A stretch of DNA of 64,000 nt, from NCBI GenBank assembly GCA_900473045.1, contig UCKS01000022.1, positions 60,603-124,602 of the forward strand, given 5' to 3'. A program made the translations under genes and the position numbers. The notes under the pieces are model-generated. The model worked only from the letters and a program-made list of their open reading frames with translations. It was not told the DNA's origin and ran no database searches. Below, one piece after another: positions 51,905 through 61,326 of this stretch. The stretch comes from Hyphomicrobiales bacterium. Its GTDB lineage: Bacteria; Pseudomonadota; Alphaproteobacteria; Rhizobiales; Rhizobiaceae. How positions within the stretch are numbered: the first letter of the stretch is position 1; every line of letters starts with the position of its first letter.

Positions 51905-54286
51905 TCATGCGAGACTGGTGGTCTTCGCTTCTGATTCCATTTCCAGCATCAGCAACATGTTTTCGATCGGCATCGGCCGGCTGAAGAGATAGCCCTGACC
52001 GTAGTCGAGGCCCAGCTTGCGCAGCAGTTCCCACTGTTCCTTGGTCTCGATGCCTTCTGCAACCACGGTACAGCCCATCTGGTGCGAGATCGTCCGGATG
52101 CCCTTGATCAGCATGCGGCTCTTGCGGCGGACATCGGCCGTTCCCGTCGTCAGCGACCGCGTGAAGGACTGGTCGACCTTGACGATATCGACCGGGAACC
52201 GGTTGAGATAGCTGAGCGAGGAATAGCCGGTGCCGAAATCATCGAGCGCGATGCGGCAGCCAAATTCGCTGAGCTGCTTCAGGACGGCATGAATGCCGGG
52301 GTTGTCGGCCATCAGCACCGCTTCGGTGATCTCGATGACGATGCGAGCAGGGGAGATATGATGCTTGAGCAACAGCGCCGCGAGCTTGTGCGGTAGTGTC
52401 TCTTCAAACTGCAGTGGCGAGAAATTGACCGCGAGATAAGTGGTCTCCGTCCCTTCCAGCCGCGTCAACCGGGCGAGATGGCCGATCGCCTTTTCCAGCA
52501 CGCGCTCGCCAATGCGGGCGATCGTGCCGGTTTCCTCGGCGATGCCGATGATCTTGGCTGGCGGCAGGATACCCTTTTCCGGATGGTTCAGCCGCATCAG
52601 CGCCTCAAACCCGGCAATGCGGCCATCGCTGAGGCTGACGATCGGCTGCAGATAGGCTTCGAACCAGTCTTCCTTGAGGCCGGCTTCGATGTTCTGTTCC
52701 ATCTCGTGGCGTTCGCGGGCGGTGTCGAGCATGCTGGTATCGAACAGCAGCATGCCGTTCTTGCCGTCGCGCTTGCGCGCATACATCGCCATGTCGGATT
52801 TCAAAAGCAGTTCCGCCGCGTTTGCCGCGTGATCGGGATAAAGTGCGATGCCCACGCTGGCGCTGACTGAAAGCTCGGCACCTTCGACGAGGATCGGCTG
52901 ACGCAGGCTGGCGCAGATGCGGTCGCCGATTTCGCTTGCCAGGGCTTCGACGTCCTCGGCGCTGACCAGGATGGCAAATTCGTCGCCGCCGAGCCGCGAC
53001 ATCGTATCGCCGGGGCGCAGGGTGGTGCGCACACGGGTAACCACCTGGCGCAACACTTCGTCGCCGGCGGCATGGCCGAAATTGTCATTGATCCATTTGA
53101 AGCGGTCGAGATCGATGAAGATGCAGGCGAGCTGCATCGTATTCTCGTCGGCTTGGCGGATGCCATCATCAAGAGCTGCTTCGAAACCCTGGCGGTTCAA
53201 CAGGCCTGTCAGATGATCGGTGATGGCCTGCGCGTGGTTGCGGCTTTCGGCCTGCTTCAATTCCGTAACGTCGGTCATCACGGAGAGGGAGAGACCGCCC
53301 CGCTCGCCGCTGGCCGCGCTTTTCATCTCAAGGATAAGAACGGTCATCGTATCGCCGTTTGCCTTGATGAACGGCACAGTGACTTCGCAGATATTGGCAT
53401 GGGTGGTGTTGCCGTTGCGGCGGCGGGCCCGGTAGGTTTCATGCCAGTGTTCGTCGACGAAATCGGTAAACACACGCCCGATGACGTGGCTTCGGGCATA
53501 GCCCGTGGCTGTCAGCCAGTAGTCGCTGACGGCGGTGAGGCAATTGGCCGGATCGAGCGAGAACAGCATGGATGGGGTGAGGTTGTAGATGTCGGTGGCA
53601 CGGCTATGGGCGAGCTTCAGCTCGGTTTCCTCACGCTCCAGCTTGCTCTGCATCTCGTTGAAATTATGCGCCAGGGTTCCCATCTCGTCGTCCGATGTCC
53701 AGTCGACATGGTGGCGCGAACCGAGCCGTCTTGTGGCTTCGATTGCCGCCGTCAACCGCATGAGCGGCCGGATGACTGTCAAACGGTTGCCGAGGATAGC
53801 CGCTGCAAAGACAATGCCGACGGCGACGATCAGGATGAAAAATATGCTCAGCTCATCCTTGCTGAAGCGCGACAACAGGCCAGGCGTGGAGACCCTTATC
53901 TCAAGAGTGCCGACAGACTTCTGGCCGTCCTTCGAATTATAGAGAATTTCCCTGGTGAGAACTTTGTGCGGCAGGCTGGCATCCACCGGGCCGGTGGGCA
54001 AACTGACGGAGATTGATTGAGAACTGTCCTTGACCTGCACCGACATGATCGCCGCATCGCCGATCAGCGATTTTGCAATCTGCTCGATACCGTCCGTGTC
54101 GAAATCCCAAAGCGGCTTGGCAAGCGCCTGAGCACCGGCCTCCATGAGAACCTGCGTGTTTTGCAGACTTTCACGCGCAACGCGCTCCGACGACAAGGTC
54201 AGAAACAACACGATCAGCGGAGCGATAAAGATAAGCATCGCACCACAAACGATCGCAATAAAACGATTTTCAACAGAGTGCATCAT
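51905..54286 (-). CDS. HAMP-PAS-GGDEF-EAL c-di-GMP signalling protein
   Basis: 793-aa inner-membrane sensor. Membrane helix 1 at about 9-29, a periplasmic sensor of about 120 residues, helix 2 at about 150-172, HAMP (RPLMRLTAAIEATRR), PAS (~240-350), GGDEF with intact SRLGGDEF and an inhibitory RPGD site exactly five residues before GGDEF, then EAL with GFEALMRL and DDFGTGYSS. Both cyclase and phosphodiesterase sites look intact. The short periplasmic part may contact the binding protein encoded next. The transcript likely starts between this gene and the rplY terminator. Confidence 0.94.
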   Translation of the reverse strand: MMHSVENRFIAIVCGAMLIFIAPLIVLFLTLSSERVARESLQNTQVLMEAGAQALAKPLWDFDTDGIEQIAKSLIGDAAIMSVQVKDSSQSISVSLPTGPVDASLPHKVLTREILYNSKDGQKSVGTLEIRVSTPGLLSRFSKDELSIFFILIVAVGIVFAAAILGNRLTVIRPLMRLTAAIEATRRLGSRHHVDWTSDDEMGTLAHNFNEMQSKLEREETELKLAHSRATDIYNLTPSMLFSLDPANCLTAVSDYWLTATGYARSHVIGRVFTDFVDEHWHETYRARRRNGNTTHANICEVTVPFIKANGDTMTVLILEMKSAASGERGGLSLSVMTDVTELKQAESRNHAQAITDHLTGLLNRQGFEAALDDGIRQADENTMQLACIFIDLDRFKWINDNFGHAAGDEVLRQVVTRVRTTLRPGDTMSRLGGDEFAILVSAEDVEALASEIGDRICASLRQPILVEGAELSVSASVGIALYPDHAANAAELLLKSDMAMYARKRDGKNGMLLFDTSMLDTARERHEMEQNIEAGLKEDWFEAYLQPIVSLSDGRIAGFEALMRLNHPEKGILPPAKIIGIAEETGTIARIGERVLEKAIGHLARLTRLEGTETTYLAVNFSPLQFEETLPHKLAALLLKHHISPARIVIEITEAVLMADNPGIHAVLKQLSEFGCRIALDDFGTGYSSLSYLNRFPVDIVKVDQSFTRSLTTGTADVRRKSRMLIKGIRTISHQMGCTVVAEGIETKEQWELLRKLGLDYGQGYLFSRPMPIENMLLMLEMESEAKTTSLA

Positions 54287-54462
54287 CGGATGCTCCCGGT
54301 TGCGCCACCAATTTCACGTCCCATTAGGATTCTCGTACACTGAAGCCGGATAATCCCCCGGCGACAACTCATCACGAAAATCTTAAATGTTGCTGAAACC
54401 TCTGGATAAAAGCTGAAGGCTGGTTCAGCCGCACTGGAAAGGCAAGGCGCGGACCGCGCAAC

Positions 54463-54495
54463 AAAAAACCCGCCTCACGTGGTGTGAGGCGGGTT
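54463..54495 (-). terminator. intrinsic terminator after rplY
   Basis: Perfect 11-bp stem AACCCGCCTCA/TGAGGCGGGTT with a 7-nt loop, then six T on the minus strand. It lies 28 nt past the rplY stop, so rplY does not run into the c-di-GMP gene. Confidence 0.93.
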
Positions 54496-54522
54496 ACAAT
54501 CCAGGCCGTCAGGCCTCGATTT

Positions 54523-55128
54523 TTACTCGGAAGCTGTCTCTTCTTCTTCCGTCGTGCCGCCAGCCGGCTGCGCGATGGTGGCAATGGTGAAGTCGCGGTC
54601 GGCAATAACCGGGGTCGCGTTCTTCGGCAGCTTGATGTTCGAGATGTGGATGCCGTCGCCGATCTTCAGGCCCGACAGGTCGGCCGTCAGGAATTCCGGA
54701 ATGTCGTCGGCCGGAACAACCAGTTCGACTTCGTGACGAACGATGTTCAAAACGCCACCGATCTTCAGGCCCGGGGATTTTTCTTCGTTGACGAAGTGAA
54801 CCGGGATTTCCACGGTGACGACGCTGTCCTTCGAAACGCGAAGGAAATCGACGTGCAGGGTGAAGTCACGGACCGGATCCAGCTGGTAGTCCTTCGGCAG
54901 GACGCGGATCTTCTCGCCGCCAACGTCGATCGTGGCGATGGTGGTCATGAAACCACCGGCGTGAATCTTCTGGGTGACTTCCTTCGTGGAGAGGGAGATG
55001 GAAATCGGTGTCTGCTTGTCACCATAGATGACTGCAGGAATAAGACCGTTGCGGCGAAGTTCACGGGAGGACCCCTTACCAACCCGTTCGCGCGTTTCGG
55101 CCTTGAGCTCGTAGGATGCATGGCTCAT
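54523..55128 (-). CDS. rplY: 50S ribosomal protein L25/CTC
   Basis: 201-aa bL25 of the long (CTC/TL5) form: an N-terminal 5S-rRNA-binding domain ([24 protein letters not shown]) plus the C-terminal CTC beta domain ([23 protein letters not shown]) and an acidic tail EEEETASE. Start at the ATG at 55128. Monocistronic: a promoter at 55249-55277 and terminator at 54463 bracket it. Confidence 0.97.
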   Translation of the reverse strand: MSHASYELKAETRERVGKGSSRELRRNGLIPAVIYGDKQTPISISLSTKEVTQKIHAGGFMTTIATIDVGGEKIRVLPKDYQLDPVRDFTLHVDFLRVSKDSVVTVEIPVHFVNEEKSPGLKIGGVLNIVRHEVELVVPADDIPEFLTADLSGLKIGDGIHISNIKLPKNATPVIADRDFTIATIAQPAGGTTEEEETASE

Positions 55129-55182
55129 GGTCGTACCTTTCTGGTGTGTTTTGGAGAGCTCATCCGCTTATCGATCAAGACT

Positions 55183-55213
55183 GGATGAACCGAGACGTTT
55201 GACCGTCTCATCC
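55183..55213 (-). promoter_or_regulatory. hairpin in the rplY 5' leader
   Basis: GAGACG (55192-55197) pairs with CGTCTC (55204-55209), loop TTTGAC, extended outward by GGAT/ATCC with a bulge. It lies inside the ~115-nt leader of rplY. It could be an L25 autoregulatory element or simply a stabilising stem. Confidence 0.45.
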
Positions 55214-55248
55214 GCATTTGCCTCCAAGGGTGTCTGCGCGGACGCGCG

Positions 55249-55277
55249 TCCATAGCCGAGAACGCCCGCAATTGCAA
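55249..55277 (-). promoter_or_regulatory. putative rplY promoter
   Basis: Minus strand TTGCAA, exactly 17 nt, TATGGA. The predicted transcript begins near 55242 and has a leader of about 115 nt. Confidence 0.6.
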
Positions 55278-55471
55278 GCAAAGCGGGGTTTTGCCGGGAA
55301 AAGTGGCGTTTTGCCGGAAAACCCGCTTGAAAGTGGCGCTGCACCCACATCTGCACGTAGCGCGTGATATCTTTCAGGGCTTGATAACCGTCAAATCATG
55401 GAAAACCAGACGCGTTAATCTCTCTTAGCTGTTGCATGGCAGATTGCGGCCACGTTCAAAACAGGTGTTTT

Positions 55472-57556
55472 ATGATCAAGGTTCTCTCCTGCATCGCAAT
55501 AGATCATCATTATGGTTTGCTGTCGCTTGCAACTCTTGTCTGCGTTCTCGGTTCCGTCCTGACCCTCAGGCTCTATGCCCGGGTCAGGCGTACGGTCGGC
55601 GTGCAGAAGCTGAACTGGCTGTTTCTGAGCGGAGCCATCGGCGGCTCGACGATCTGGACGACGCATTTCATCGCCATGCTGAGCTTCAGACCCTCGCTGG
55701 CACACGCCTACGAGCCGATCCTCACCCTGGCATCGCTGGGCGTGGCGATCGCGGTGACGACACTCGGCTTTTACGTTACCGCCATGCGCAAGACCGGACC
55801 GGCCATCGAGCTCGGCGGCGCCATCGTCGGCGCCGGCATCGCCATCATGCACTATATGGGAATGATGGCCTACCAGATTGCCGGCCGCGTCGAATGGGAT
55901 TTTACCTATTATGTGGCCTCCATCATTCTGGGCGTTGGCTTCGGTGCTCTCGCCACCAGCCGGGTTGCGCGCCCGGTCACCCGTTTCTGCAAATACGGCG
56001 GCGTCATTGCGCTCATTCTTGCGATCGTCAGCATGCACTTCACCGGTATGGCGGCGATCACCATCATTCCCGATCCGATGATCCAGCCGTCGGCAGCACT
56101 TATCCCGGACAATCTGCTGATCATCATGGTCATGGCGATGATGTGTCTGATGCTGGGCCTTGGTGCATCCACCTACATTATCGACCTGCACTCCAGCCAT
56201 CTGGCCGCTGAGCGTTTCCGGCACCTCTCGCTGCACGACCCGCTGACGGCACTGCCGAACCGGGTTGCCTTCGGCGAACATCTCGAAGACATCATCCGGC
56301 GCCAGAAGGATGACACGGCGCGCGTCGCGGTGCTGTCCTTCGACCTCGACCGGTTCAAGGATGTCAACGACGTCCACGGCCATGCGGCCGGTGATGCGGT
56401 TTTGCGGACAATTTCCGAGCGGATGGCGTCGGTCCTGGTTGAGGGGGAATATGTCGCTCGCATCGGCGGCGATGAGTTCGTTGCGCTGACCTCCAACTTC
56501 TTCATGAAGAGCGAGGCAACGACCTTTGCAGCGCGGCTGATTGCCGAAATCGGCAAGCCGGTCGAATGGCAGGGCCAGACGCTGCTGGTCGGCAGCAGTG
56601 TCGGCATCTCGCTCTTTCCCGTCGATGCCCGCACGCCGGAAGAGCTTTTGGCGCAGGCGGATCTGGCCATGTACCGCGCCAAGGCGGCGGGTTCGAATTC
56701 AATCCGCGTCTATGAGCCTTCGATGGATGATGCCGCCCGCAGCCGCAGCGTCCTTGCCATGGATATGCGCCAGGGTATCGAGCGCAACGAGTTCGAACTC
56801 TATTATCAGTACCAGAACAACTCGCTGACCCGGGACGTCATCGGATTTGAGGTTTTGTTGCGCTGGAAGCATCCGGTGCGCGGCATGGTGCCGCCGATGG
56901 AATTCATTCCGATCGCCGAGAAGAACGGCTTCATTCACGAACTCGGAGACTGGGTGCTGGTGACCGCCTGCCGTCAGGCTGCGTCCTGGGAGAACCCGAT
57001 CAAGATCGCCGTCAATGTCGCACCGGCCCAGTTGGCCGACACGAATTTCCCCAATCGCGTCAGCGAAATCCTGAAGGAGACCGGTCTCGACGCGGCCCGC
57101 CTCGAACTGGAAATTACCGAATCGGGCATCATCGCCGACCAGCAGCACGCGCTCCACATCATCCGCCAGTTGAAACAACTCGGCGTCAAGATCGCCATGG
57201 ACGACTATGGCACCGGCTATTCGTCGCTCTCGACGCTGCAGAATTTCCCGTTCGACAAGATCAAGATCGACCGCGCCTTCATCGATGGTGTCACCAATAA
57301 CCGGCAGTCGGCCGCGATCGTCCGCTCGACCATCATCCTTGCCCAAAGCCTCGATATTCCGGTGCTTGCCGAAGGGGTGGAGAACGAGGAGCACATGGAT
57401 TTCCTGCGCAGCGAAGGCTGCCTGCAGGTCCAGGGATACCTGTTTGGAAAGCCGATGCCACTGAGCGAGATCGATCATGTGGTCAACAATACGCTTTTGC
57501 TTCCTGCCCCTTCAGCACAGCCGGAAAAGGACGCAGACGACGCCGTCGCTGCATGA
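55472..57556 (+). CDS. MHYT-GGDEF-EAL protein, first of tandem pair
   Basis: 694-aa membrane sensor and c-di-GMP enzyme. The N-terminal MHYT domain (about 1-235) has seven membrane helices with the repeated metal/gas-sensing motif: THFIAMLSF, MHYMGMMAY and MHFTGMAAI. The GGDEF domain has ARIGGDEF but no RxxD inhibitory site (VEGE instead). The EAL domain reads GFEVLLRW (EVL) with EITESG and DDYGTGYSS, so phosphodiesterase residues are kept. The start MIKVLSCIA at 55472 begins the first helix directly. It is followed 286 nt later by a close paralog. Confidence 0.94.
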   Translation: MIKVLSCIAIDHHYGLLSLATLVCVLGSVLTLRLYARVRRTVGVQKLNWLFLSGAIGGSTIWTTHFIAMLSFRPSLAHAYEPILTLASLGVAIAVTTLGFYVTAMRKTGPAIELGGAIVGAGIAIMHYMGMMAYQIAGRVEWDFTYYVASIILGVGFGALATSRVARPVTRFCKYGGVIALILAIVSMHFTGMAAITIIPDPMIQPSAALIPDNLLIIMVMAMMCLMLGLGASTYIIDLHSSHLAAERFRHLSLHDPLTALPNRVAFGEHLEDIIRRQKDDTARVAVLSFDLDRFKDVNDVHGHAAGDAVLRTISERMASVLVEGEYVARIGGDEFVALTSNFFMKSEATTFAARLIAEIGKPVEWQGQTLLVGSSVGISLFPVDARTPEELLAQADLAMYRAKAAGSNSIRVYEPSMDDAARSRSVLAMDMRQGIERNEFELYYQYQNNSLTRDVIGFEVLLRWKHPVRGMVPPMEFIPIAEKNGFIHELGDWVLVTACRQAASWENPIKIAVNVAPAQLADTNFPNRVSEILKETGLDAARLELEITESGIIADQQHALHIIRQLKQLGVKIAMDDYGTGYSSLSTLQNFPFDKIKIDRAFIDGVTNNRQSAAIVRSTIILAQSLDIPVLAEGVENEEHMDFLRSEGCLQVQGYLFGKPMPLSEIDHVVNNTLLLPAPSAQPEKDADDAVAA

Positions 57557-57842
57557 TCCATCCGGCGCCCGCGCACCAAAATTGCACACTTGCGGGATAG
57601 GCATTCTTCAGGTCCGGGCAAAAGCGGTGTAAAGACACGCTATGGTGGTTCTATTTTGATTGACTGGCGCTGCGATTGGTCCAGCGGCCCCCCGAAAGAA
57701 CCCATCTTCTACGGGGGTTGCGTCGTTACGGAGCCTCCAATTTCCCGAAGCGCTACGCTCTCTGTAGGTTGTATAAGTGTCATTTAATGATTATTAGGGG
57801 TTGCGTGAGACGATCCCGTCCGTATCATTACGGGTGGTGTCA

Positions 57843-59936
57843 ATGCTCAAGGTTCTTTCCTGTATAGCCACCGAACACAGTTACGGACTTCTCGCGCTTG
57901 CAACTCTTGTTTGCGCATTGGGGTCTATCCTGACCGTCCGGCTTTACGTCCGTGTCCAGCGCAGCGTCGGGATGCAGAAGCTGAACTGGCTATTCACCAG
58001 CGGCGTCGTCGGTGGATCGACGATCTGGATGACGCATTTCATTGCGATGCTGAGTTTCAATCCGCCCCTGGCACATGCCTATGAGCCGACGCTGACGATG
58101 GCCTCTCTGGCTGCCGCGATCGTCATCACCATTTTGGGATTTCTGATCACGGCGGCAGGCAAGCCCAGCATCCTCGTTGAATTCGGCGGCGTCGTCGTCG
58201 GAGCAGGGATCGCCTTCATGCACTACACGGGCATGGCCGGTTACCAGATTGCTGGCCGGATGGAATGGGATCAGAGCTATTACGCAGCCTCCGTGTTCCT
58301 CGGTATCGGCTTCGGCGCTGTTACCATGAACCTGATTGCAAGGCCGGGGACGCCGGCCCGTCAGTATCTCGGCATTGCCGCCCTGATCCTGGCGATCACG
58401 ACGATGCATTTTACCGGAATGAGCGCGATCACGATCATCCCGGATGCGTTCATCATCACCTCGGCTGAGATGATCCCCGATAGCCTGCTGACGGTGGTGG
58501 TCGCGATTATCGGCGTGATGCTGGCGCTCGGCGCATCGACCTATGCCATCGATCTTCAATCAACACGGGGAGCGGCGGAGCGGTTCCGCTATCTGTCGCT
58601 TCACGACCCGCTGACCGGATTGCCAAACCGCGTCGCTCTCGGAGAGCATCTTCAGGAGATGATCTCCCGGCAGAAGAATGACGCGCCTGGGATCGCGGTC
58701 CTGTCCTTCGACCTCGACCGGTTCAAGGACGTCAACGACGTGCACGGGCATGCGGCCGGCGATGCGGTCCTGCGTGGCGTGGCGGAACGCATGTCGAAGG
58801 TGTTGGGCGAGGGGGAATTCATTGCGCGGATGGGCGGCGACGAGTTTGTCGCCCTGTCCCGCAATCTCGCCGGGGACAACGCAGCGTCCGCCTTCGCGTC
58901 GAGGCTTATCGAGGCGATCATCAAGCCCGTCGAATGGGAAGGGAAAAATCTGCTTGTCGGCACCAGCGTGGGCATTTCGCGCTACCCCGCCGACGCGCCC
59001 AAGCCGGAGGAGCTTCTGGCTCAGGCGGATCTTGCCATGTACCGTGCCAAGACGGTCGGATCGAATGCCGTTCGGCACTACGAGCCGGCGATGGACGATG
59101 CGGCCCGGGACCGCAGCGCACTGGCGATGGACATGCGCCAGGGGATCGAACGCAACGAATTCGAGCTCTACTACCAGTATCAGAACAACTCGCTGACCCG
59201 TGACGTCATCGGTTTCGAGGTTCTGCTGCGCTGGCATCATCCGGTGCGGGGCATGGTACCACCGGCGGAGTTCATTCCGATCGCCGACCGGAACGGCTTC
59301 ATTCACGAACTGGGCGATTGGGTGTTGCGCACCGCCTGTCAGCAGGCGGCATGCTGGAAGAACCCGCTCAGGATCGCGGTGAATGTCGCCCCTGGTCAGC
59401 TCGCAAACGCCAACCTGGCGACGCGGGTACATGAAATTCTTCTGGAAACGGGCCTTGAGCCGTCGCGGCTGGAACTGGAAATCACCGAATCCGGCATCAT
59501 CGCCGATCATCAAAATGCCCTGCGTATCATCCGGCAGCTGAAGCAGCTCGGAGTCAAGATCGCCATGGACGACTATGGCACCGGCTATTCCTCTCTGACG
59601 ACCTTACAGAACTTTCCGTTCGACAAGATCAAGATCGACCGTGCCTTCATCGATGGCGTGACGACCAACCGCCAGTCGGCCGCCATCGTCCGCTCGACCA
59701 TCATCCTTGCCGACAGCCTCGGCATCCCGGTTCTGGCGGAAGGCGTCGAACGTGAAGAGCATATGGACTTCCTCTTGAGGGAAGGCTGTCCGCAGGTGCA
59801 GGGCTTTCTGTTCGGCCGGCCGATGCCGTTGAGCGAGATCAGCCATGTGGTGAACAAACCGTGCGGGGAGCGCCCCTGCGACCGGACAGACCTGACAGAA
59901 CCGGAAACCATCCACGTCCGGTCCGCCGTTGCGTGA
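57843..59936 (+). CDS. MHYT-GGDEF-EAL protein, second of tandem pair
   Basis: 697-aa paralog of the preceding gene, alike from the first residues (MLKVLSCIATEHSYG against MIKVLSCIAIDHHYG) to the EAL end. MHYT repeats: THFIAMLSF, MHYTGMAGY, MHFTGMSAI. ARMGGDEF without an RxxD site (GEGE), EVL motif and DDYGTGYSS as in its twin. The last ~25 residues diverge. It starts at the ATG at 57843 after GTGTCA; the frame continues up to 57801 without homology. The two look like a local duplication with independent promoters (gap 57557-57842 shows no terminator or repeat I can name). Confidence 0.94.
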   Translation: MLKVLSCIATEHSYGLLALATLVCALGSILTVRLYVRVQRSVGMQKLNWLFTSGVVGGSTIWMTHFIAMLSFNPPLAHAYEPTLTMASLAAAIVITILGFLITAAGKPSILVEFGGVVVGAGIAFMHYTGMAGYQIAGRMEWDQSYYAASVFLGIGFGAVTMNLIARPGTPARQYLGIAALILAITTMHFTGMSAITIIPDAFIITSAEMIPDSLLTVVVAIIGVMLALGASTYAIDLQSTRGAAERFRYLSLHDPLTGLPNRVALGEHLQEMISRQKNDAPGIAVLSFDLDRFKDVNDVHGHAAGDAVLRGVAERMSKVLGEGEFIARMGGDEFVALSRNLAGDNAASAFASRLIEAIIKPVEWEGKNLLVGTSVGISRYPADAPKPEELLAQADLAMYRAKTVGSNAVRHYEPAMDDAARDRSALAMDMRQGIERNEFELYYQYQNNSLTRDVIGFEVLLRWHHPVRGMVPPAEFIPIADRNGFIHELGDWVLRTACQQAACWKNPLRIAVNVAPGQLANANLATRVHEILLETGLEPSRLELEITESGIIADHQNALRIIRQLKQLGVKIAMDDYGTGYSSLTTLQNFPFDKIKIDRAFIDGVTTNRQSAAIVRSTIILADSLGIPVLAEGVEREEHMDFLLREGCPQVQGFLFGRPMPLSEISHVVNKPCGERPCDRTDLTEPETIHVRSAVA

Positions 59937-59944
59937 TCGGTGCC

Positions 59945-61129
59945 TCAGCCTTTCCGCGACCGGGTGAACCGCGCGAGTGCGAGCATCAGCCCGCCCGCCA
60001 TCAGCCCCCAGAAAGCGCCGGATACCCCTGCGAAACTGACGCCGGATGCCGTAACCAGAAATGTCACGGCTGCGGCTTCCCGGCCGTCCGCTTCCTTGAA
60101 TGCGGCCATGGCCGATCCGGCAAAGGCGCTGATCAAGGCAAGGCCGGCCACCGCCTGGATCAGGATCGGTGGGGCGAGGCTGACAAAGGCCGTTACGGTC
60201 GCGGCCAGAAGCCCGAAGACGATATACCCGGCACCGGCAACGATCGCCGACCAGTAACGCCGTGCCGGGTCGCGATGCGCATCCTCGCCGGCGCACATCG
60301 CAGCGGTGATCGCCGCCAGATTGACCGCGTGGCCGCCGAACGGGGCACTCAGGATCGAGAACAGGCCGGTTGTTGCAAACAGCGGCCCGGGCTGCGGTTC
60401 ATAACCATTCACCTTCAGGACGGCTATGCCCGGAATGTTCTGCGATGCCATGGTGACGATGAACAGCGGCAGCGCGATGCTGACGAGGCCGGCAATGGTG
60501 AAGGCCGGGGTGACCCATTCGATATGCGGAACCAGCGTCGCCGAAAGCCGCGCCATTGCATCGGCTGGCATATCGACCCCAAAGGCCAATACCAGCGCGA
60601 ATGCCAGCAGCGCTGCGGGCACTGCAAACAGCCGGTTGATACTGCCGACAATCACCCAGGCGATAACGATGGGCAGGCCAAACAAAGGATTGAAGGCGAT
60701 GGCCTTGACCGGCGCAAAGCACAGGCCGAGCAGCACACCGGCGAGCATCGCATTGGCGAGTGCTGCCGGGATTGCGGCGACTGCCCGCCCCAACGGTTTC
60801 CACAGGCCTGCAAGGACGATCAGCGCGCCGCAGATCAGGAAGCCGCCGACCGCCGTATTGAAGCCGCCGGCGACCGCGCCTGAACTTGCCAGCAGTGCCG
60901 CGCCCGGCGTCGACCAGGCAATGCTCACCGGCAGCCGTGTCGAAAGGCTGAGCACGATCGCACACAGGCCCATCGAGATCGACAGCGCCATCAGACCGGA
61001 CGCTGCCTGCGCCTCGGTTGCGCCGACGCCGGTCAGTCCGTGCAGCACGACGGCAAAGGAACTTGCGAAACCAACGAAGGCAGTGAGCAGGCCCATGAAC
61101 AGGCTCTGAAGGGAGAAGTCACGAAACAT
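59945..61129 (-). CDS. benE: BenE-family benzoate/H+ symporter
   Basis: 394-aa inner-membrane transporter with about 12 helices. Family segments: STRLPVSIAWSTPGAALL, LPIVIAWVIVGSIN, TMASQNIPGIAVLKVNGY and the SAPFGGHAVNLAAITAAMCAG motif, typical of BenE/NAT-type carriers. Benzoate is the textbook substrate, but no benzoate catabolic genes are near, so another aromatic or purine-like acid is possible. Its stop lies 8 nt from the stop of the second MHYT gene. Start at the ATG at 61129 with a poor ribosome site; 61204 is an upstream alternative. Confidence 0.9.
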   Translation of the reverse strand: MFRDFSLQSLFMGLLTAFVGFASSFAVVLHGLTGVGATEAQAASGLMALSISMGLCAIVLSLSTRLPVSIAWSTPGAALLASSGAVAGGFNTAVGGFLICGALIVLAGLWKPLGRAVAAIPAALANAMLAGVLLGLCFAPVKAIAFNPLFGLPIVIAWVIVGSINRLFAVPAALLAFALVLAFGVDMPADAMARLSATLVPHIEWVTPAFTIAGLVSIALPLFIVTMASQNIPGIAVLKVNGYEPQPGPLFATTGLFSILSAPFGGHAVNLAAITAAMCAGEDAHRDPARRYWSAIVAGAGYIVFGLLAATVTAFVSLAPPILIQAVAGLALISAFAGSAMAAFKEADGREAAAVTFLVTASGVSFAGVSGAFWGLMAGGLMLALARFTRSRKG

Positions 61130-61326
61130 TGTACGGGAACCATGGCTGCGGGCGTGTCTGAAGATAGACTTGCCTATCATATCGTCATGTCCGGGCAATA
61201 CCATCTGCTTCGGATAGGCTATAATTGGTGCTGAGGCCGTTTTGTCTTTGACCTTTGCTCAACTGGACGTTTTACTGCCATTCTATCTATGGTGAGGTTC
61301 GCGTCAGCCCTCAGGGAGGAGAGCCG

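Larger units (their letters stand above)
55129..55471. other. divergent intergenic region between rplY and the first MHYT gene
   Basis: 343 nt. On the rplY side it holds a promoter (55249-55277) and a leader with a hairpin (55183-55213). On the other side I see no strong promoter for the MHYT gene. A short open frame at 55168-55356 on the minus strand overlaps the rplY leader and promoter and is not supported as a gene. Confidence 0.6.

Noticed and set aside
55168..55356. 62-codon minus-strand ORF in front of rplY
   Set aside because: It overlaps the predicted rplY promoter and leader and has no coding signature.
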